Shown here: piece after piece, positions 18,053 to 28,759 of the stretch
Numbering within the stretch: the stretch's first letter is position 1
Layout of the letters: each line of letters begins with the position of its first letter
NCBI GenBank assembly: GCA_029246105.1
Contig: JAQWOA010000006.1
Location: 1 to 64,000, forward strand
Length of the DNA: 64,000 nucleotides
Origin: Woeseiaceae bacterium
Lineage (GTDB): Bacteria; Pseudomonadota; Gammaproteobacteria; Steroidobacterales; Woeseiaceae
Direction of reading: 5' to 3'
The notes under the pieces: generated by a model
The model's input: only the letters and a program-made list of their open reading frames with translations
The model's database searches: none
Told to the model about the DNA's origin: nothing
Translations under genes and position numbers: made by a program

Positions 18053-18982
18053 ATGACTAAGCTAGTCGTAGTGGGTTCTTCCAATACCGACATGATTATC
18101 CAAGTACCTCATATCCCAGCGCCTGGAGAAACGATATTGGGTAGTGAATTTCTGACTGCGGCTGGTGGCAAGGGAGCCAATCAAGCAGTGGCCGCGGCTC
18201 GAATTGGTGGAGATGTCAGTCTGGTGGCTTGTGTTGGTGCTGACATGTTCGGCGAGCAGGCTTTGGCGGGTTTCGCAAGTGATGGCATTAATACGAAATA
18301 TTGCAATGTGAACGACAAAGCTCCATCAGGAGTCGCACAAATTTTGGTTGCCGACAGCGGTGAAAACAGTATTGCCGTAGCACCTGGCGCCAATTATTTG
18401 TTAAGTCCAGGGTGCATTGCCAAGACGAGAGATTTACTAAATAACGCAGCAGTTGTTTTGATGCAGCTAGAAATTCCAGTTGACACAGTACTTGAGAGTG
18501 CTCGCCTCGCTCGTGCGAGCGGCGCTAAAGTTATCCTCAATCCGGCGCCTGCCTGTGCACTACCTGATGAGATATTCTCATTACTAGATTTACTTACACC
18601 TAACGAGTCTGAGATAGAACTGCTGACCGGCATAAGCGTTACTGACGAAAATAGTATGGCCGCTGCTGCGTCCATTTTACATGAACGTGGCGTGTCAGTT
18701 GTGCTGCTGACCCGTGGTGCGCAAGGAGTCTTTTTGTCTGAAAAAAAGGGTAATGAAATACGAACCAGCATTTTTTCAGCTTTCCAAGTGACTCCTATTG
18801 ATACGACTGCTGCCGGCGATGTGTTTAACGGCTGCCTTGCAGTCAGCTTAGCTGCGGACCATCCGCTGGCCGAATCAATTAAATTCGCTCAAGCAGCAGC
18901 AGCAATATCGGTGCAGACTCTAGGCGCACAAACTAGCGCGCCTACTCTAGAGGAGGTTGAAAATTTCCTGCAGCGGGTTTGA
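18053..18982 (+). CDS. rbsK: Ribokinase (PfkB family)
   Basis: VVVGSSNTDMIIQVPHIPAPGETILGSEFLTAAGGKGANQAVAAARIGG...LNPAPACALPDEIFSLLDLLTPNESEIELLTG...DTTAAGDVFNGCLAV. Confidence 0.9.
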   Translation: MTKLVVVGSSNTDMIIQVPHIPAPGETILGSEFLTAAGGKGANQAVAAARIGGDVSLVACVGADMFGEQALAGFASDGINTKYCNVNDKAPSGVAQILVADSGENSIAVAPGANYLLSPGCIAKTRDLLNNAAVVLMQLEIPVDTVLESARLARASGAKVILNPAPACALPDEIFSLLDLLTPNESEIELLTGISVTDENSMAAAASILHERGVSVVLLTRGAQGVFLSEKKGNEIRTSIFSAFQVTPIDTTAAGDVFNGCLAVSLAADHPLAESIKFAQAAAAISVQTLGAQTSAPTLEEVENFLQRV

Positions 18983-19020
18983 ATATTATTCACTCTTTTC
19001 GGATTGAATTCCGGGCTTTC

Positions 19021-19734
19021 TTAAAGTCTTCGTAAACCCACCAGCGCCGCATCAATAAGATCCAAAGGTATGCTGAAGCGGATTTTTCGGATAACTGCAG
19101 CGCGTATTCTTCGTTTTGACACAGTATGTGATCGTAGGTCGAGATCATTATAAGAATGTGCGAGGTTTTCAGCGCGAGACATTAGTTTGGCAGGCTCGAC
19201 CAGTTCGTCAAAAAAACCGGCGTCTTTAGCAGACTCGACATCGAAGTATTCGGAAAGAGTCACGGCCCGCTGGAATGCTGCTGGGTTGAGTCGATGTCTT
19301 AATGTTGCTGCTGCAACGCGTGGCATGGTCATGCCGATAGCGACCTCGTTTGCAGCGATCTTAAAATCGCCACGGCTACCAATTATGTAATCGCTCGATA
19401 ACATCAGAAAAACACCCATTGCTAGTGAATGGCCGTTACAGGCAGCAATCACGGGATGGGGATAGGCCATAATACGAGCAGTCAAGCCATAACCAGCGTG
19501 CAACATTCGCAGCGCATTAAAGCCACCTCGCTTCATAATATGAAGGTCGAAGCCGGCCGAGAAGACAATTTCCCGACCGGTGATTATTACTGTAGCGCCA
19601 GCAGATTCGGCCCGATCAAGCGCTCGGTTTATGTCACGTAGAACCTGCGGTGACAGCGCATTGCGTTTGCCATCATCAATACGAATAGTGGCTACATTAT
19701 CTTGCAAACTGAATTGAACGAGCTCATTTGCCAT
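19021..19734 (-). CDS. Crotonase/enoyl-CoA hydratase-isomerase family protein
   Basis: NVATIRIDDGKRNALSPQVLRDINRALDRAE...FSAGFDLHIMKRGG...HPVIAACNGHSLAMGVFLMLSSDYIIGSRGDFKIAANEVAIGM. Confidence 0.9.
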   Translation of the reverse strand: MANELVQFSLQDNVATIRIDDGKRNALSPQVLRDINRALDRAESAGATVIITGREIVFSAGFDLHIMKRGGFNALRMLHAGYGLTARIMAYPHPVIAACNGHSLAMGVFLMLSSDYIIGSRGDFKIAANEVAIGMTMPRVAAATLRHRLNPAAFQRAVTLSEYFDVESAKDAGFFDELVEPAKLMSRAENLAHSYNDLDLRSHTVSKRRIRAAVIRKIRFSIPLDLIDAALVGLRRL

Positions 19735-19868
19735 AAAATCTTACCTATTGATTAGTTCAGCGTAAGCATGAATAGCGCCGATAATCATTATTAATAAACG
19801 CAATACCTAACAAACATTACTTGCCTCTACACTTGAATTTTTTGTTCAAGGATGTATTCACCATTCGT

Positions 19869-20774
19869 TTAAATGGCTTTACTAAAACCAGCTAGTTTGG
19901 CAGCTTCTACTGTTTCTTGATACAAACCAGGAGCCATCAGATGCACGCCGGAGACTCCAATAATTTCGCTGGCTTGCTGCATTAATTCGGCACAGATTCG
20001 AACCCCTTCATCGCGAGGCTTGCTGGCTATCTCCATTCGTCGTATGACACTATCTGGCATGATGGTTCCGAATAAATTGTCGCGCATCCAAATTGCATTT
20101 TTGGCTGAACGTAGCGGTCCGAGACCAATAATGAAGTATAGCTTTTCACTTACGCCGTGATCGTTGAGTCTTTGCATGTAGCGACTGAGAATATCCATGT
20201 CATAACAATATTGAGTCTGCACAAAGCGAGCTCCAGCCGCGAACTTCTCTAGTAGAATGTCAGGTGTCCAGTCACTCGTGGGATCACATGGAGTATCTGC
20301 GGCAGCTGGGAAGAAATTTGCAGCGGTACTCAGTTCAACACCCGATAATGTGGTCTTTTCTTCACTCATGGTGCGCATTACTTTTAGTAAATCCCTGGAG
20401 TTGAAATCGAAAACAGTCTTGGCGTCTTTTTCGTTCCCGGCTGTTATATTGTCGCCAGCGAGTGCCAGCACATTGCTGATACCGAATGCGGCTGCACCGA
20501 GTAGATCGCTCTGGATTGCTATTCGATTTCGATCGCGGCAAGTAATCTGCATGATGGGCTCTATACTCATTTTTTTGAGATGAATGGCGGCGGCAAGGCT
20601 GGACATACGAACTCGGGCCCCGGCTCCATCTGTCAAATTTACTGCCGAAACTGCTGGCTTAAGTATCTCAGCAGCTGCAGTCAATGAATCAAAATCAGCA
20701 CCACGAGGCGGTGTGATTTCGGCGGTCACGATAAATCGACCAGATTCCAAATCTTTTTGTAATGAGTTTGACAT
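19869..20774 (-). CDS. Methylenetetrahydrofolate reductase (MetF) family protein
   Basis: GRFIVTAEITPPRGADFDSLTAAAEILKPAVSAVNLTDG...PIMQITCRDRNRIAIQSDLLGAAAFGISNVLALAGDN...FVQTQYCYDMDI. Confidence 0.85.
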   Translation of the reverse strand: MSNSLQKDLESGRFIVTAEITPPRGADFDSLTAAAEILKPAVSAVNLTDGAGARVRMSSLAAAIHLKKMSIEPIMQITCRDRNRIAIQSDLLGAAAFGISNVLALAGDNITAGNEKDAKTVFDFNSRDLLKVMRTMSEEKTTLSGVELSTAANFFPAAADTPCDPTSDWTPDILLEKFAAGARFVQTQYCYDMDILSRYMQRLNDHGVSEKLYFIIGLGPLRSAKNAIWMRDNLFGTIMPDSVIRRMEIASKPRDEGVRICAELMQQASEIIGVSGVHLMAPGLYQETVEAAKLAGFSKAI

Positions 20775-21016
20775 ATTTAATTCATATTATTGTGATTAGG
20801 CCAATTTATAAGTCAACCAAATAAGGGTATTGCGTTAGTGTTGAGTATCATGCCATTTCATATGGACATATACGATCAACTTATATTTTATACTCCTTAG
20901 AGAACGGATTTTTATTTTTGAGTAACTATGCTTATCGGAGTGTTAATTGACTGTTTTTTGGGTAGTCGTTTATCATTGATATTATTCCTTCCCAATTACA
21001 AAGTTTAAATTTCAAG

Positions 21017-23242
21017 ATGTCAAAGAAAGTAAGAGTTCTATCAGGAGCTCTCCAAGCAATTTTGTTTTATGTCTTTGTCTTTGGGCAGACATCTGTTTTT
21101 GCAGCGACCCTTGGTGAAAGACCCGTACTTCAAAGTTCTGAAATGGCAAGTGAGCCACTTTTAGATGGTGTTGTACTTGATGATCCGGCTTGGGCGGAAC
21201 TAATACCAGCAAGTGGCTTCCAGCAAATTCAACCTGACGACGGATTGCCTGCAACTCAAAAAACGGAAGTATATATTGGTTTTTTAGATGACGCTTTATA
21301 TGTCGGATTGATTGCATACGATGATAATCCGAATGAAATACTTGTCACTGATAGTCGTCGCGACTCCAAACTAGGGGACACGGATAGCTTTCAGTTAATT
21401 ATTGATGGTCTTCGAGACCGTCAAAATGGTTATGTATTTGGTACCAATCCGTCGGGTATGCAATATGACGGTCAAGTAATTCGGGAAGGTGCAGGCGGTT
21501 TGATGGCTACCGGAGGTGGTGGTTTTAATCTGAACTGGGATGGCTCTTGGGAAGTTGCGACCTCCATAAGTGATATTGGTTGGAGCGCTGAGATGCGAAT
21601 TCCATTCAGCACTCTTCGGTACGGCCGTGGTGATATACAAACATGGGGAATAAATTTTCAACGAAACATTCGTAGAAATAATGAAATAGCTTTTTGGGCT
21701 CCTTTATCTAGGCAGCACAAGTTATTCCGTTTATCTGAGGCTGGCAGTATCACTGGAATAAAGCCGACTAAACAACGTAATTTACAAATTTCACCTTATA
21801 TTCTTGGCCAGTCTTTGGAAGATGGCAATGCAGTTGGCACACAAAATAACAGTGAAGTTGGTTTTGATATTAAGTATTCGATTACACCAAGCCTCACGCT
21901 TGATGCGACCTATAACACTGATTTTGCGCAGGTTGAGGCTGACGAGCAACAAATGAATCTGGATAGATTCAGTCTTTTCTTCAAAGAAAAGCGACCTTTT
22001 TTTCTTGAAAATGCGGCACAGTTTACCGTGGGTGATGAAGCGGCCGTTCAGATGTTTAACAGTCGGCGTATAGGCATTAGCGATAATGGTGACCAGCTAC
22101 CAATTATTGGTGGAGCTCGGTTATCGGGAAAATTGGGTGGAAATACGAATGTAGGTTTTCTGCACATGCATTCGGAAGCAGTCGCAGGCGTTGCGCCAGG
22201 GAATAAGTTCACGATTGCAAGAGTAAATCAAGAATTACCCAGTCGTTCATCTATCGGTTTCATGTACGTCGGTCGTGACGGAGATGGTTCACAACTTGTC
22301 GTACCCGGTAAAGATAAGAATCAGACTTATTCTGTGGATGGCCGCTTGGGTGTTGGTGAAAATCTAATAATAGAAGGTTGGGCGGCGAAAACATCGACAC
22401 CTGGTATGGATGGTCGTGATAAAGCGTTTACTACCAAAGCAACTTATAACTCGACTGAATGGTTGAACCGGTTCGAGTACGGTCAGGTTGGTGAGGACTT
22501 TAATCCTGAGGTTGGCTTTCTTAAGCGCTCGAACTATCGGCGTATGTCGGCATTGATTTTGCGCAGAATTCGACCGAAAGATAAATGGGGTTTGCTCGAA
22601 ATAAGACCACATATTTCTTATACGGGTTACTGGGATTTTGACGGCTTTCATGAGACCGGTTTTTTACACATAGACCAGCATTGGGAATTTCGCAATGGCT
22701 ACAGAGTCGATACTGGCGTGAACTTTACTCGGGAAGGCGTGCAAACAGCTTTTGATATTGTTGATGGTGTCACTGTCCAGCCGGGTACCTATGATCACTC
22801 TGAGGCTCAGATTCGGTTTAATACCAATAAAGCTGCACCTCTTAGCTTATCAAGTGTGACGTATGTAGGCGGTCGGTTTGGTGGTAATCGTATTGCCATC
22901 AAGTCGAGTATTATTTATAGGGTTGGAGATTCATTCAGGTCTGAACTTACTTACAATTATAATAAATTTGATCTTCCAGTGCCTGGGGGGCAATTTAACG
23001 CCAACCTTACACAATTGCGGGTGTCCTATGCGTTTACACCTAAAATTTTGTTGCAAGCGCTGGTTCAGTACAATCAAGTAAAAGACACACTTGGTACTAA
23101 TTTGCGTTTTTCATGGCTACAGACCGCAAATTCTGGCTTCTTTCTTGTATACAATGAAGTCGACGAACGAGGCATCAGTGCCAATCCGAGAGGTAAAGAG
23201 GTAATCCTTAAGTACAGTCATATATTTGATGTTTTTAATTGA
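21017..23242 (+). CDS. DUF5916-type outer-membrane-associated protein with CBM9-like N-terminal domain
   Basis: Signal peptide; EPLLDGVVLDDPAWAELIPASGFQQIQPDDGLPATQKTEVYIGFLDDALYVGLIAYD...WSAEMRIPFSTLRYG...WGINFQRNIRRNNEIAFWAP...FSLFFKEKRPFFLENA; beta-strand-rich C-terminus. Confidence 0.78.
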   Translation: MSKKVRVLSGALQAILFYVFVFGQTSVFAATLGERPVLQSSEMASEPLLDGVVLDDPAWAELIPASGFQQIQPDDGLPATQKTEVYIGFLDDALYVGLIAYDDNPNEILVTDSRRDSKLGDTDSFQLIIDGLRDRQNGYVFGTNPSGMQYDGQVIREGAGGLMATGGGGFNLNWDGSWEVATSISDIGWSAEMRIPFSTLRYGRGDIQTWGINFQRNIRRNNEIAFWAPLSRQHKLFRLSEAGSITGIKPTKQRNLQISPYILGQSLEDGNAVGTQNNSEVGFDIKYSITPSLTLDATYNTDFAQVEADEQQMNLDRFSLFFKEKRPFFLENAAQFTVGDEAAVQMFNSRRIGISDNGDQLPIIGGARLSGKLGGNTNVGFLHMHSEAVAGVAPGNKFTIARVNQELPSRSSIGFMYVGRDGDGSQLVVPGKDKNQTYSVDGRLGVGENLIIEGWAAKTSTPGMDGRDKAFTTKATYNSTEWLNRFEYGQVGEDFNPEVGFLKRSNYRRMSALILRRIRPKDKWGLLEIRPHISYTGYWDFDGFHETGFLHIDQHWEFRNGYRVDTGVNFTREGVQTAFDIVDGVTVQPGTYDHSEAQIRFNTNKAAPLSLSSVTYVGGRFGGNRIAIKSSIIYRVGDSFRSELTYNYNKFDLPVPGGQFNANLTQLRVSYAFTPKILLQALVQYNQVKDTLGTNLRFSWLQTANSGFFLVYNEVDERGISANPRGKEVILKYSHIFDVFN

Positions 23243-23299
23243 CGCACCGTATTTAAGGTACCTAAATATCGCGCCTAAGCACGAATGTAATTAAATGAC

Positions 23300-24541
23300 G
23301 TGCTGAATTTCTTGCGACATAACATTCGCTGGATAGCAGGCGGATTTACACTCACCTTTTTTTCTAGTTTTGGACAAACCTACTTCATTTCTGTATCGGT
23401 TTCAGAATGGCGAGAAGCATTTGACTTGAGTCATGGTGAGTTTGGCCGGCTTTATATGTTTGCAACTTTAGCGAGTGCCACATGTTTGCCATTTCTAGGC
23501 AAACTTATCGATTCTATACCGGTAAATAAGATGATTGCAGTGGTCATTCCGGTCTTGTCGATTGCAGCGGTATTGGCTGGTTTTGCGCCATCGCTTTGGA
23601 TGTTAGTGGTTGCGATTTTTCTGCTCAGATTGTTTGGTCAGGGCATGATGACGCACATCGCATTAACCACAACAGGCCGATGGTTCTCTGCCGAGCGCGG
23701 TCGCGCAGTTTCACTTGTGGTACTCGGGCATCAGGGTGGTGAAGCAACGATGCCATTGATTTTTTCGATCGTAGCTATTACGTATGGAAATCAAACCGGT
23801 TGGTATCTTGGTGCAGCGATATTGTTAGTTATTGGATTGCCATTTTCACTCTGGGCATACAGTATTCCGCGTGAACCGCAAGCTCATATTGCTAGTGACA
23901 GTAAGTCAGGCCGACAGATTCGTAACTGGACTCGTGGTGAAGTCATTCGGGATCCGGTTTTCTGGGTATTACTGACCGGTGTGCTAGCTCCTGGATTTAT
24001 TGGTACAACGATTTTTTATCACCAGAATTATTTGACGGAGCTTAATGATTGGCCACCGCAACTGTTTGTCCAGTCATTGGTCGCTCTTTCTACGATGACG
24101 ATAATTTTTACTTTGATATCGGGTGCAGTGATCAATAAATTTGGTGCGAGAGTTTTATTACCGTACTTTCTTATTCCATTAGCGATCGCTTGTTTCTTGC
24201 TAGCGACGAGCGGACCAGCATTGATTGTTTCTATAGTTATGGTATTCCTAGGTATCAGTTACGGCATTTCATGGACTTTATTTGGATCATTGTGGCCCGA
24301 GATTTACGGAACAGAACATCTTGGATCAATTCGTGCCATAACCGTTTCCGCTGTAGTATTTGCTACGGCCGCTGGTCCGGGGCTTACGGGAACACTTATC
24401 GATTTTGGAATTACTTTGCCGAGGCAAATGAATTATATTGGGGCTTATTGTCTAATGGCTTTAGTTGCAATGATCATTGCAACTTTTTACCTACGACAGA
24501 GGATGAATCCAGAGAATAGCGACGAACTACTTCAAAATTAA
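23300..24541 (+). CDS. MFS transporter
   Basis: 12-TM pattern; LRLFGQGMMTHIALTTTGRWFSAERGRAVSLVVLGHQGGEATMPLIFS. Confidence 0.85.
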   Translation: MLNFLRHNIRWIAGGFTLTFFSSFGQTYFISVSVSEWREAFDLSHGEFGRLYMFATLASATCLPFLGKLIDSIPVNKMIAVVIPVLSIAAVLAGFAPSLWMLVVAIFLLRLFGQGMMTHIALTTTGRWFSAERGRAVSLVVLGHQGGEATMPLIFSIVAITYGNQTGWYLGAAILLVIGLPFSLWAYSIPREPQAHIASDSKSGRQIRNWTRGEVIRDPVFWVLLTGVLAPGFIGTTIFYHQNYLTELNDWPPQLFVQSLVALSTMTIIFTLISGAVINKFGARVLLPYFLIPLAIACFLLATSGPALIVSIVMVFLGISYGISWTLFGSLWPEIYGTEHLGSIRAITVSAVVFATAAGPGLTGTLIDFGITLPRQMNYIGAYCLMALVAMIIATFYLRQRMNPENSDELLQN

Positions 24542-25039
24542 TTTTTCATCGATAGGTACAAAGCGACTTGCTGGTCCGATGAGCTGGCTAGATGTTAATG
24601 CCCTAACGCCATAAACTTCTGACTGTGTTTTGAATCGATCTCGAATACGATCAAGCAAAATTCCAAAATCGCCATCGCCCGATGCAAGAACAATCGTATC
24701 GCATTGATGGGCTGCTTCGAAAACATCCAGTGCGATACCAACATCCCAATCGGCCTTCGCTGTTCCATCGCGGCGCTTCAGTACAGCTTTGAGTTGAACG
24801 TCAAAACCAATCGCTCTGAGAATGTTTTGAAATTGTATTTGTTTGGTGTCGCCACGATCTGTGGCATAGGCATGCGCGCACACAACATTACGGCCCTTAG
24901 TTACTTCATCCCAAAATTTGTTGTAGTCAAAATTGCCCTGATAGGCCTGGCGACAGGTGTAATAGATATTCTGAACATCGACAAAAATGCCGACCTTCTC
25001 CAAATCCTTATCAGCTTCAAGCAACGCGCGATCTTTCAT
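24527..25039 (-). CDS. NYN domain (LabA/DUF88-like) putative ribonuclease
   Basis: [29 protein letters not shown]...[38 protein letters not shown]. Confidence 0.88.
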   Translation of the reverse strand: MKDRALLEADKDLEKVGIFVDVQNIYYTCRQAYQGNFDYNKFWDEVTKGRNVVCAHAYATDRGDTKQIQFQNILRAIGFDVQLKAVLKRRDGTAKADWDVGIALDVFEAAHQCDTIVLASGDGDFGILLDRIRDRFKTQSEVYGVRALTSSQLIGPASRFVPIDEKLILK

Positions 25040-26627
25040 CAGAAATTTTCATGCGTAGATATTCATTATAGGTACCATTGAAGTCGACGATACCATTTGG
25101 CGTCATATCAATAATTCGCGTTGCAAGTGATGATACGAAATCACGATCATGACTGATGAAAATTATTGTTCCTGGATAGTTCTCCAATGCGAGGTTGAGA
25201 GCCTCGATAGACTCCATATCTAGGTGATTAGTTGGTTCATCCAAGACAATGACATTCGGTTTTTGTAAAATGATTTTGCCGAACATTAGTCGGCATTGCT
25301 CACCACCAGATGTGACTTTCACAGATTTTTCGCTATCATCTCTTGAGAACAACATACGTCCCAGTGTTCCACGAAGCATTTGCTCATCGGCACCTTTTGG
25401 CTGCCATTGAGTGATCCAGTCGAAGAGGGTCATTTCGGTTTCAAATTCAGCCGTGTTGTCTTGAGCAAAGACTCCAATAGATGCATTTTCAGACCACTTT
25501 ATCTCACCCATATCGACCTTGATTTCTTGTAGCAGAGCTCGGGCGAGTGTTGTCTTGCCGATTCCATTTTCACCGAGAATGGCTAAGCGTGTCCCAGCAT
25601 CGATTGTCAGATCAAGATTTTCAAACAAAGGGCCTTCTTCGAAGCCTTTGCTGATGCCAGTCGCTTCAACCGCAATACGTCGCAGCGGTTTGTTCTGCTC
25701 AAAGCGAATGTATGGGCTGACTCGGCTGGATGGTTTTATGTCCTCGAGTTTTATTTTTTCGAGTTGCTTTGCGCGCGATGTCGCCTGACGCGCTTTTGAT
25801 GCATTTGCAGAAAAGCGACTGACAAATGTTTGAAGTTCGGCCATTTTTACTTTCTTTTTAGCGTTGTCGGCATGCATGCGCTCACGTGCCTGTGTCGCCG
25901 CGGTCATATACTCGTCATAGTTACCAGGAAAGACCTGCAATTTGCCATAGTCGAGGTCAGCCATATGCGTACATACACAGTTCAGGAAGTGGCGATCATG
26001 CGAAATGATAACCATTGTGGATTTGCTGCCATCCAAAAATTCTTCCAGCCAGCGAATTGTATTGATGTCGAGATTATTGGTGGGCTCGTCGAGCAACAAT
26101 ACATCTGGTTCTGAGAATAGAGCTTGTGCCAATAACACTCGAAGCTTCCAACCCGGAGCTACAGCACTCATGAGGCCATAGTGTTGACTGATGGGAATAC
26201 CGATACCTACCAGCAACTCGCCCGCTCTGGATTCGGCTGAATAGCCTTCCAGTTCTGCAAATTCGACTTCGAGGTCTGCAACCTTAATACCTTCCTTGTC
26301 GCTCATGTCTGACAGAGAGTAAAGGCGCTCCCGTTCCTGTGATAACTTCCATAGTCGGTCATAGCCCATGATGACAGTATCGATAACCCGGTATTCCTCA
26401 TAGGCAAACTGGTCCTGCGACAACTGTCCAATTCGAGCACCTGGATCAATAGAAACATTGCCAGAACTGGGTTCCAGCTGGCCAGCCAGAATTTTCATCA
26501 GAGTCGATTTACCACAGCCATTCGCTCCGATAAGGCCATAGCGGTTGCCATTACCGAAAGTGGCTGAAACATTTTCGAACAGGGGTTTAGCACCGAACTG
26601 AATCGATAAATTTGCTGTAGAGATCAA
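25017..26627 (-). CDS. ybiT: ABC-F family ATPase YbiT
   Basis: [79 protein letters not shown]; two ABC domains, strong recalled match to E. coli YbiT. Confidence 0.93.
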   Translation of the reverse strand: MISTANLSIQFGAKPLFENVSATFGNGNRYGLIGANGCGKSTLMKILAGQLEPSSGNVSIDPGARIGQLSQDQFAYEEYRVIDTVIMGYDRLWKLSQERERLYSLSDMSDKEGIKVADLEVEFAELEGYSAESRAGELLVGIGIPISQHYGLMSAVAPGWKLRVLLAQALFSEPDVLLLDEPTNNLDINTIRWLEEFLDGSKSTMVIISHDRHFLNCVCTHMADLDYGKLQVFPGNYDEYMTAATQARERMHADNAKKKVKMAELQTFVSRFSANASKARQATSRAKQLEKIKLEDIKPSSRVSPYIRFEQNKPLRRIAVEATGISKGFEEGPLFENLDLTIDAGTRLAILGENGIGKTTLARALLQEIKVDMGEIKWSENASIGVFAQDNTAEFETEMTLFDWITQWQPKGADEQMLRGTLGRMLFSRDDSEKSVKVTSGGEQCRLMFGKIILQKPNVIVLDEPTNHLDMESIEALNLALENYPGTIIFISHDRDFVSSLATRIIDMTPNGIVDFNGTYNEYLRMKISDERSRVA

Positions 26628-26804
26628 GGGAATGCACCGATTAAAGGGGCCAGGCAGCGTAAAATGCTGTCCGGCTATTGTTTAGGCGGCGGATCATAAC
26701 AAAAATGTTGCTGCTTGAGGTAGTTCGAGGTCGACTGTTTTGCACAACAGTTGTAGATTTCAATTATCATAGCAAACATGTTTACACTGACTGATACTTG
26801 ACTT

Positions 26805-27887
26805 ATGACGCGTAAATGCGAGGCGGTTATCGACCTCGATGTGATACGTGCGAACTACGCGATAGCGTGTGACCTGGCGCCGAACTCCAGAGTAATTGCG
26901 GTAATCAAAGCTGATGCTTATGGCCATGGGGCTCTGGAGGTTACACGCGCACTTGAGGGGTCCGCACAGGCGTTTGCTGTCGCGATCATTGATGAAGCTC
27001 TGGAACTACGAGATGCCGGTATCACCAAGATGATATTGGTGATGGAGGGCGTAGACGGTATCGCTGACCTTGAAAGCGCGGCAAAGAATAATTTGGCTAT
27101 TGTGGTGCATAGTGAGTCGCAATTACAGGATTTGGAGCAGGCTACACTTTCGAACCCTGTAAATGTATGGCTAAAAGTTGACACGGGTATGCATAGATTG
27201 GGTATAAACCCTGATGCGGTAGAGGACGCCGTTAAAAGACTTCGTGCCAGTAAGAATTGTGAGTTTCCACTAGTTGTCTGTACACATCTGGCCTCGTCAG
27301 AAGATCCTGATAGTGAAATGACGAAAAAACAGATTGATGCATTTGACCGTTCTGTTCACAATTTAGATGTTCTTGAAAGTATCGCTAATTCGGGTGCAAT
27401 CCTTACTACAGCAAAAAGTCATAGGGATTGGAATCGACCTGGTTATCTGCTTTATGGTAATACGCCTTTTAGTGAGGTTATCGAAAGCCCGAATGGTTTA
27501 AAGCCGGCAATGACCCTGAAATCTGAAGTGATTGCAATTCGCGAAGTACCAGCGACCGAGTCTGTTGGTTATGGCGGACGATGGACGGCAGTTGGTAAGT
27601 CAATAATCGCGACTGTCGCGATTGGTTATGCGGACGGTTATCCACGCCATGCGACAGACGGAACACCAACATTGGTAAATGGTCAGATTGCACCGCTTGC
27701 AGGCGCTGTTTCAATGGATATGATAACAGTTGATGTTACGGAGCTGGATGAAGTGAAAATTGGTGATCCAGTCATCCTGTGGGGCTCAGATCTTTCCGTT
27801 GATCTGGTAGCAGCAGCGTCGGGCACGATTGGTTATGAATTATTGACAGGGTTGACGGCACGCGTGCCTCGTCGATACTTGAAATAG
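26805..27887 (+). CDS. alr: Alanine racemase
   Basis: AVIDLDVIRANYAIACDLAPNSRVIAVIKADAYGHGALEVTRAL...VNVWLKVDTGMHRLGI...AVSMDMITVDV. Confidence 0.95.
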   Translation: MTRKCEAVIDLDVIRANYAIACDLAPNSRVIAVIKADAYGHGALEVTRALEGSAQAFAVAIIDEALELRDAGITKMILVMEGVDGIADLESAAKNNLAIVVHSESQLQDLEQATLSNPVNVWLKVDTGMHRLGINPDAVEDAVKRLRASKNCEFPLVVCTHLASSEDPDSEMTKKQIDAFDRSVHNLDVLESIANSGAILTTAKSHRDWNRPGYLLYGNTPFSEVIESPNGLKPAMTLKSEVIAIREVPATESVGYGGRWTAVGKSIIATVAIGYADGYPRHATDGTPTLVNGQIAPLAGAVSMDMITVDVTELDEVKIGDPVILWGSDLSVDLVAAASGTIGYELLTGLTARVPRRYLK

Positions 27888-28068
27888 AGTGCCAATAATT
27901 CTATTTGAGCAATAGAAAGAAGCGATAAAGTTGTCGCGATAGCGGCCATATGGGTTGCATAGCTTATGATTTCGTCCGGCGTATTTACATCTAATTATTA
28001 ATTATTTTGGCGCGGTGTCTTTCGATTGAAGAAAGAAATAATTGAAGTCTGATATTAGTGATTAGTGA

Positions 28069-28704
28069 TTAGTGCTTGTGCCCATGGCGAAATATGATGG
28101 CATGTACTAATGATCCGGAGATGAATGCCTGTAATAAATCGAGAGTCTGAGTCTCAGCTAAATTTAACAACAACGGGCCGATGAAGAATCCAGCAACTGT
28201 AGACAGAATTACGAGCGCGAATAAAGCAGCAGTGACAGGCAGGCCGAAATTAGGTCGCGCAATACACCAAATCGTTATTCCAACAGGAAGACGATGCAAT
28301 ACGATCGCATAGGTCAATGCGATTTCGTTTTCGGACAGTAGTGCAACACCATCAATGACGGCATGTATAAGCAGGCCGACGATAGCTAGACCTATGATGA
28401 AGAGGTGCGCAGTATTAGCTGCTTTGTGAAATAGACGCTCAAGTATTATTGGGAATATTAATCCGAGAGTGATAATGAGTGCGGCCAACCAACCTGTATG
28501 TCGTAATGCTTCAGGTATAATATGTACGATGATGATCACAGCAATTGTCAGTATGATTACGCCATCCAGGATGCGTCTTGCTGTCGGATTTTTGTGGCCC
28601 GTCATGTAAATGATAGGGCCTAGCAATAGCGATGCAATGCTTAAAAGTAAAGTCATGATGTCAGGTGTGATGAGGGAAGTTAGAAAAGTTAACATACTTG
28701 TCAA
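28069..28704 (-). CDS. ZIP-like integral membrane protein (putative metal transporter)
   Basis: Multi-TM; IVGLLIHAVIDGVALLSENEIALTYAIVLHRLPVGITIWCIA...LLQAFISGSLVHAIIFRHGHKH. Confidence 0.6.
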   Translation of the reverse strand: MTSMLTFLTSLITPDIMTLLLSIASLLLGPIIYMTGHKNPTARRILDGVIILTIAVIIIVHIIPEALRHTGWLAALIITLGLIFPIILERLFHKAANTAHLFIIGLAIVGLLIHAVIDGVALLSENEIALTYAIVLHRLPVGITIWCIARPNFGLPVTAALFALVILSTVAGFFIGPLLLNLAETQTLDLLQAFISGSLVHAIIFRHGHKH

Positions 28705-28759
28705 TAGGCTAATTGAAGGTGTGCTTTAGGTGGCAAACGTAATCTCTAGAGATAGTCTC

